DNA of 9,243 nt from Bacteroidota bacterium. GTDB lineage: Bacteria; Bacteroidota; Bacteroidia; B-17B0; B-17BO. Position numbers and translations under genes: made by a program. Shown in pieces: positions 7,396 through 9,243 of the stretch. Under the pieces are notes generated by a model. That model was not told the origin of the DNA. It worked only from the letters and a program-made list of their open reading frames with translations, and did not search any database. The stretch spans positions 1 through 9,243 of the forward strand of contig CANHPI010000085.1 in NCBI GenBank assembly GCA_947462425.1, read 5' to 3'. How positions within the stretch are numbered: the stretch's first letter is position 1; every line of letters starts with the position of its first letter.

Positions 7396-7434
7396 TTGCC
7401 ATGAATTTTTTGTGGTTTTTTGTTAATTTGCCAC

Positions 7435-8403
7435 ATGTCTAATCACGTAGAATTATCAATTGTGGTTCCATTGTATAATGAGGAGAAGAATATTGCCAGA
7501 TTGCATAATCGCCTATTATCTTTAATTGAAAATCTTCATATCCCTTCTGAAATTATTTTAGTTGATGATGGTAGCACAGATGGTACCTCAGACATGATAA
7601 GCAGCATTTCATTTGCTGATAGCCGATTCAATTCAATCTTTCTTTCTAAAAATCATGGACACCAACTAGCTTTGACAGCGGGTTTGAGATATGTAAGGGC
7701 TTCAAAAGCAGTTTTTATTTTAGATGGTGATTTACAAGACCCACCTGAAATGATTACCCATTTTTTGGATAAGTTAGAGGAGGGCTATGATGTTGTTTAT
7801 GGCATAAGAAAAAATCGACAAGAATCATTTATTAAAAGGCAACTATATTGGTTTTATTATCGTTTAATAAAAAAAATCGCCAATATTGAACTACCAGCTG
7901 ATAGTGGTGACTTTGCCTTAATAAATAGAAAGGTCCTTGATTATCTTAATTCGATGCCAGAACAAAATAGGTACCTCCGCGGAATGCGCGCTTGGGTGGG
8001 TTTTAAACAAACGGGCATTGAATATGATAGATCAGCAAGATATGATGGGGATAGCAAATACTCTTGGAAGAAATTGTTTGAATTAGCTTACAGTGGTATT
8101 TTTAACTTCAGCGACTTTCCAGTAAAATTCATAACCCGATTAGGTGTTATTTCCATAGTTGTTTCATTATTCTATTTAGCCAGTGTATTTATAAAAAAAA
8201 TTTGGTTTGATGCGGTACCAGTTGGATTCACAGCGCTAATTGCAGCCATTGTTATGTTTGGAGGTGTTCAATTAATATCTCTTGGTGTAATTGGTGAGTA
8301 TGTATTAAGAATATACAAACAAGTGCAACAAAGGCCATTGTTTATTGTAGATAAGGTGATTCGCGAAAAAGAATTAATGAATGGGCAAGATATACAATCT
8401 TAA
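7435..8403 (+). CDS. GtrB/ArnC-type GT2: polyprenyl-phosphate glycosyltransferase with two C-terminal membrane helices
   Basis: Starting at the ATG the product is 322 residues. The catalytic domain shows ELSIVVPLYNEEKNI (6-20), VDDGSTDGT (43-51), NHGHQLALTAG (73-83), metal-binding LDGDLQDPPE (96-105), YGIRKNR (122-128), DSGDFALINRKV (156-167), RYLRGMR (179-185) and R-x2-R-YDGDSKYS (199-210). Two membrane helices follow at about 233-253 and 262-285, then a basic tail (YKQVQQRPLFIV). This matches the GtrB/CsbB/ArnC branch, which charges polyprenyl phosphate with glucose or another sugar at the inner face for later use outside. A TTG at 7420 would add five residues (MLICH), but the ATG at 7435 fits the family N-terminus better. 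Base composition is higher in G+C than in the left-hand genes (22-27 per 60 in three lines sampled). No GtrA-like flippase is next to it. Confidence 0.92.
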   Translation: MSNHVELSIVVPLYNEEKNIARLHNRLLSLIENLHIPSEIILVDDGSTDGTSDMISSISFADSRFNSIFLSKNHGHQLALTAGLRYVRASKAVFILDGDLQDPPEMITHFLDKLEEGYDVVYGIRKNRQESFIKRQLYWFYYRLIKKIANIELPADSGDFALINRKVLDYLNSMPEQNRYLRGMRAWVGFKQTGIEYDRSARYDGDSKYSWKKLFELAYSGIFNFSDFPVKFITRLGVISIVVSLFYLASVFIKKIWFDAVPVGFTALIAAIVMFGGVQLISLGVIGEYVLRIYKQVQQRPLFIVDKVIREKELMNGQDIQS

Positions 8404-9044
8404 TAGCTTGTTCTACTTAGGATTAATTCCACCATTTCAGTCGTAACTTCATGTCCTCCCTCGAATTCTATGTATTCATGAGGTGTGTTTTGATATAGGT
8501 TTATTAAAGTTTTTATTCTATCTTCTTTTATTAGCGAATCATTTTTACCTCTCACAATGGTGCTTGTTATATTTGCTAATCTAGTAGGTAATGTATCTTG
8601 AAACTCCTTCGCTATTTCACCGGCATACAAAACAAAATGGTGAAATGAAAAATCATTACTTTCAATCCATCTTGAGGCTGTTGTTACCCCTTGCGAAAAG
8701 CCCAAAACATTTATCCTGATATTAGGTTTTTTAGTTAATTCAAGTGACAGAAAAAGCTGATTAAGGTAATTGCAATAATCCTTAATTTCATTCATTCTGT
8801 CCTCACTCGACATCCAACTTGCTACAGGATTACCCGTAAAGCCCCTTGAATAAAACTTATTCAAACCCTCAGGTGCTATAAAGAGAATATGATTATTATT
8901 TGTAGTTTCAAATTTCCGCAAAATATCCTTTGCCAATTGGGCATAGCCATGAATTACAAACCAAACTTCTTTTGTGTTATCATTTAGAGTACCTATTGTG
9001 TAATACCTGGCCGATTTTCTTATGTCAATATGGTTTTCTTGCAT
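8400..9044 (-). CDS. Small alpha/beta hydrolase (carboxylesterase/phospholipase-like)
   Basis: Starting at the ATG at 9042-9044 the product is 214 residues; a TTG one codon upstream (9047) would only add a residue. It shows the alpha/beta hydrolase plan: EVWFVIHGYAQ (26-36) with the HG oxyanion-hole region, an APEGLN loop (57-62), the nucleophile elbow GFSQG (115-119, Ser117), an acidic residue in RGKND (Asp169), and the catalytic histidine in GGHEV (His198). The length and GFSQG suit the cytoplasmic carboxylesterase/phospholipase group. There is no signal peptide or membrane helix. The substrate is unknown. It lies 6 bp downstream of the serine-hydrolase gene on the same strand and so is probably co-transcribed with it. 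Its stop shares the TTAA at 8400-8403 with the stop of the converging GT2 gene. Confidence 0.85.
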   Translation of the reverse strand: MQENHIDIRKSARYYTIGTLNDNTKEVWFVIHGYAQLAKDILRKFETTNNNHILFIAPEGLNKFYSRGFTGNPVASWMSSEDRMNEIKDYCNYLNQLFLSLELTKKPNIRINVLGFSQGVTTASRWIESNDFSFHHFVLYAGEIAKEFQDTLPTRLANITSTIVRGKNDSLIKEDRIKTLINLYQNTPHEYIEFEGGHEVTTEMVELILSRTSY

Positions 9045-9050
9045 CAAGAT

Positions 9051-9242
9051 TTATTTCTTTTTCACAGCTTCGTAGATAGCATCTTGTATGCGGGTTCTCA
9101 CATTTAGCTCTGTTAGTTTTTTGTTTTCAGTACTCGGGTTTATTCTATTTGATAGGAATACAAATACCAAATTATTCTTAGGGTCAGCCCATGTGCAAGT
9201 TCCTGTAAAACCAGTATGACCGAAGGTTTGAGGGGAGCAAGA
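9051..9242 (-). CDS. C-terminal end of a serine hydrolase (beta-lactamase fold), probably a GH3-fused protein (partial)
   Basis: The minus strand is open from the window edge to a TAA (9053-9051), giving the last 63 residues. FGHTGFTGT (7-15) contains the HTG triad that replaces KTG in many class C-type serine hydrolases. It is followed by TWADPKNNLVFVFLSNRINP (16-36 in part), the final beta strands of that fold, and then LNVRTRIQDAIYEAV (46-60). In Bacteroidota this exact arrangement, in particular FLSNR...LN.R.RIQ..IY, is characteristic of the C-terminal serine-hydrolase domain fused to a GH3 beta-N-acetylglucosaminidase-like domain. The GH3 part would lie outside the window, so the fusion is inferred, not seen. 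Such proteins are exported and act on cell-wall or other glucosaminides. It leads the alpha/beta hydrolase gene. Confidence 0.82.
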   Translation of the reverse strand, partial: SCSPQTFGHTGFTGTCTWADPKNNLVFVFLSNRINPSTENKKLTELNVRTRIQDAIYEAVKKK

Positions 9243-9243
9243 A

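Noticed and set aside
7420..7434. TTG start adding MLICH to the GtrB-type GT2
   Set aside because: The family N-terminus begins a few residues before the first beta strand, which fits the ATG at 7435; the upstream stretch also overlaps a possible -7 promoter element.

Overview
The window is AT-rich (hand counts of 60-base lines mostly give 27-33% G+C) and looks like a chromosomal stretch from a member of the Bacteroidota. Three things suggest this: start codons mostly lack a clear Shine-Dalgarno sequence; the right edge carries the C-terminal end of a serine-hydrolase (beta-lactamase fold) protein of the kind often fused to a GH3 domain in Bacteroidota; and one intergenic region holds a plausible TTG / TAnnTTTG-type promoter. 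I cannot assign a genus.

Left part (1-6167) is a cell-envelope glycan or glycolipid locus. It holds the C-terminal end of a membrane protein (+); a 764-residue multi-spanning GT-C/YfhO-like protein with a large C-terminal soluble region (-); and, starting divergently only 5 bp away, a short GT2 polyprenyl-phosphate-sugar-synthase-like enzyme (+). These are followed by a possible small membrane protein of unknown function (+), a GT9 heptosyltransferase-like enzyme (+), and a second GT-C-like membrane protein (+) that overlaps the GT9 gene by 8 bp.

Middle part (6168-6616) is a 449-bp gene-free stretch. Its central ~110 bp are slightly GC-richer and hold a cluster of inverted repeats: an 8-bp spaced repeat, a 12-bp perfect palindrome and a 9-bp-stem hairpin. 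This is the least explained piece of the window.

Right part (6617-9242) holds a DPM1-like GT2 (-) and, divergent from it across 101 bp, a GtrB/ArnC-type GT2 with two C-terminal membrane helices (+). Convergent with the latter, sharing its TTAA stop, is a small cytoplasmic alpha/beta hydrolase (-). It lies 6 bp downstream of the truncated serine-hydrolase gene (-).

Taken together, the window has three GT2 enzymes of the class that loads sugars on polyprenyl phosphate, at least two membrane proteins of the class that use such lipid-linked donors, and one nucleotide-sugar-dependent GT9. The simplest reading is that the GT2 enzymes make lipid-linked sugars at the cytoplasmic face, and the GT-C-like proteins transfer them on the outer face to a glycan, lipid or protein acceptor. 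Acceptor and sugar identities cannot be read from the sequence. I see no CRISPR array, tRNA, rRNA, complete transposase or phage gene.
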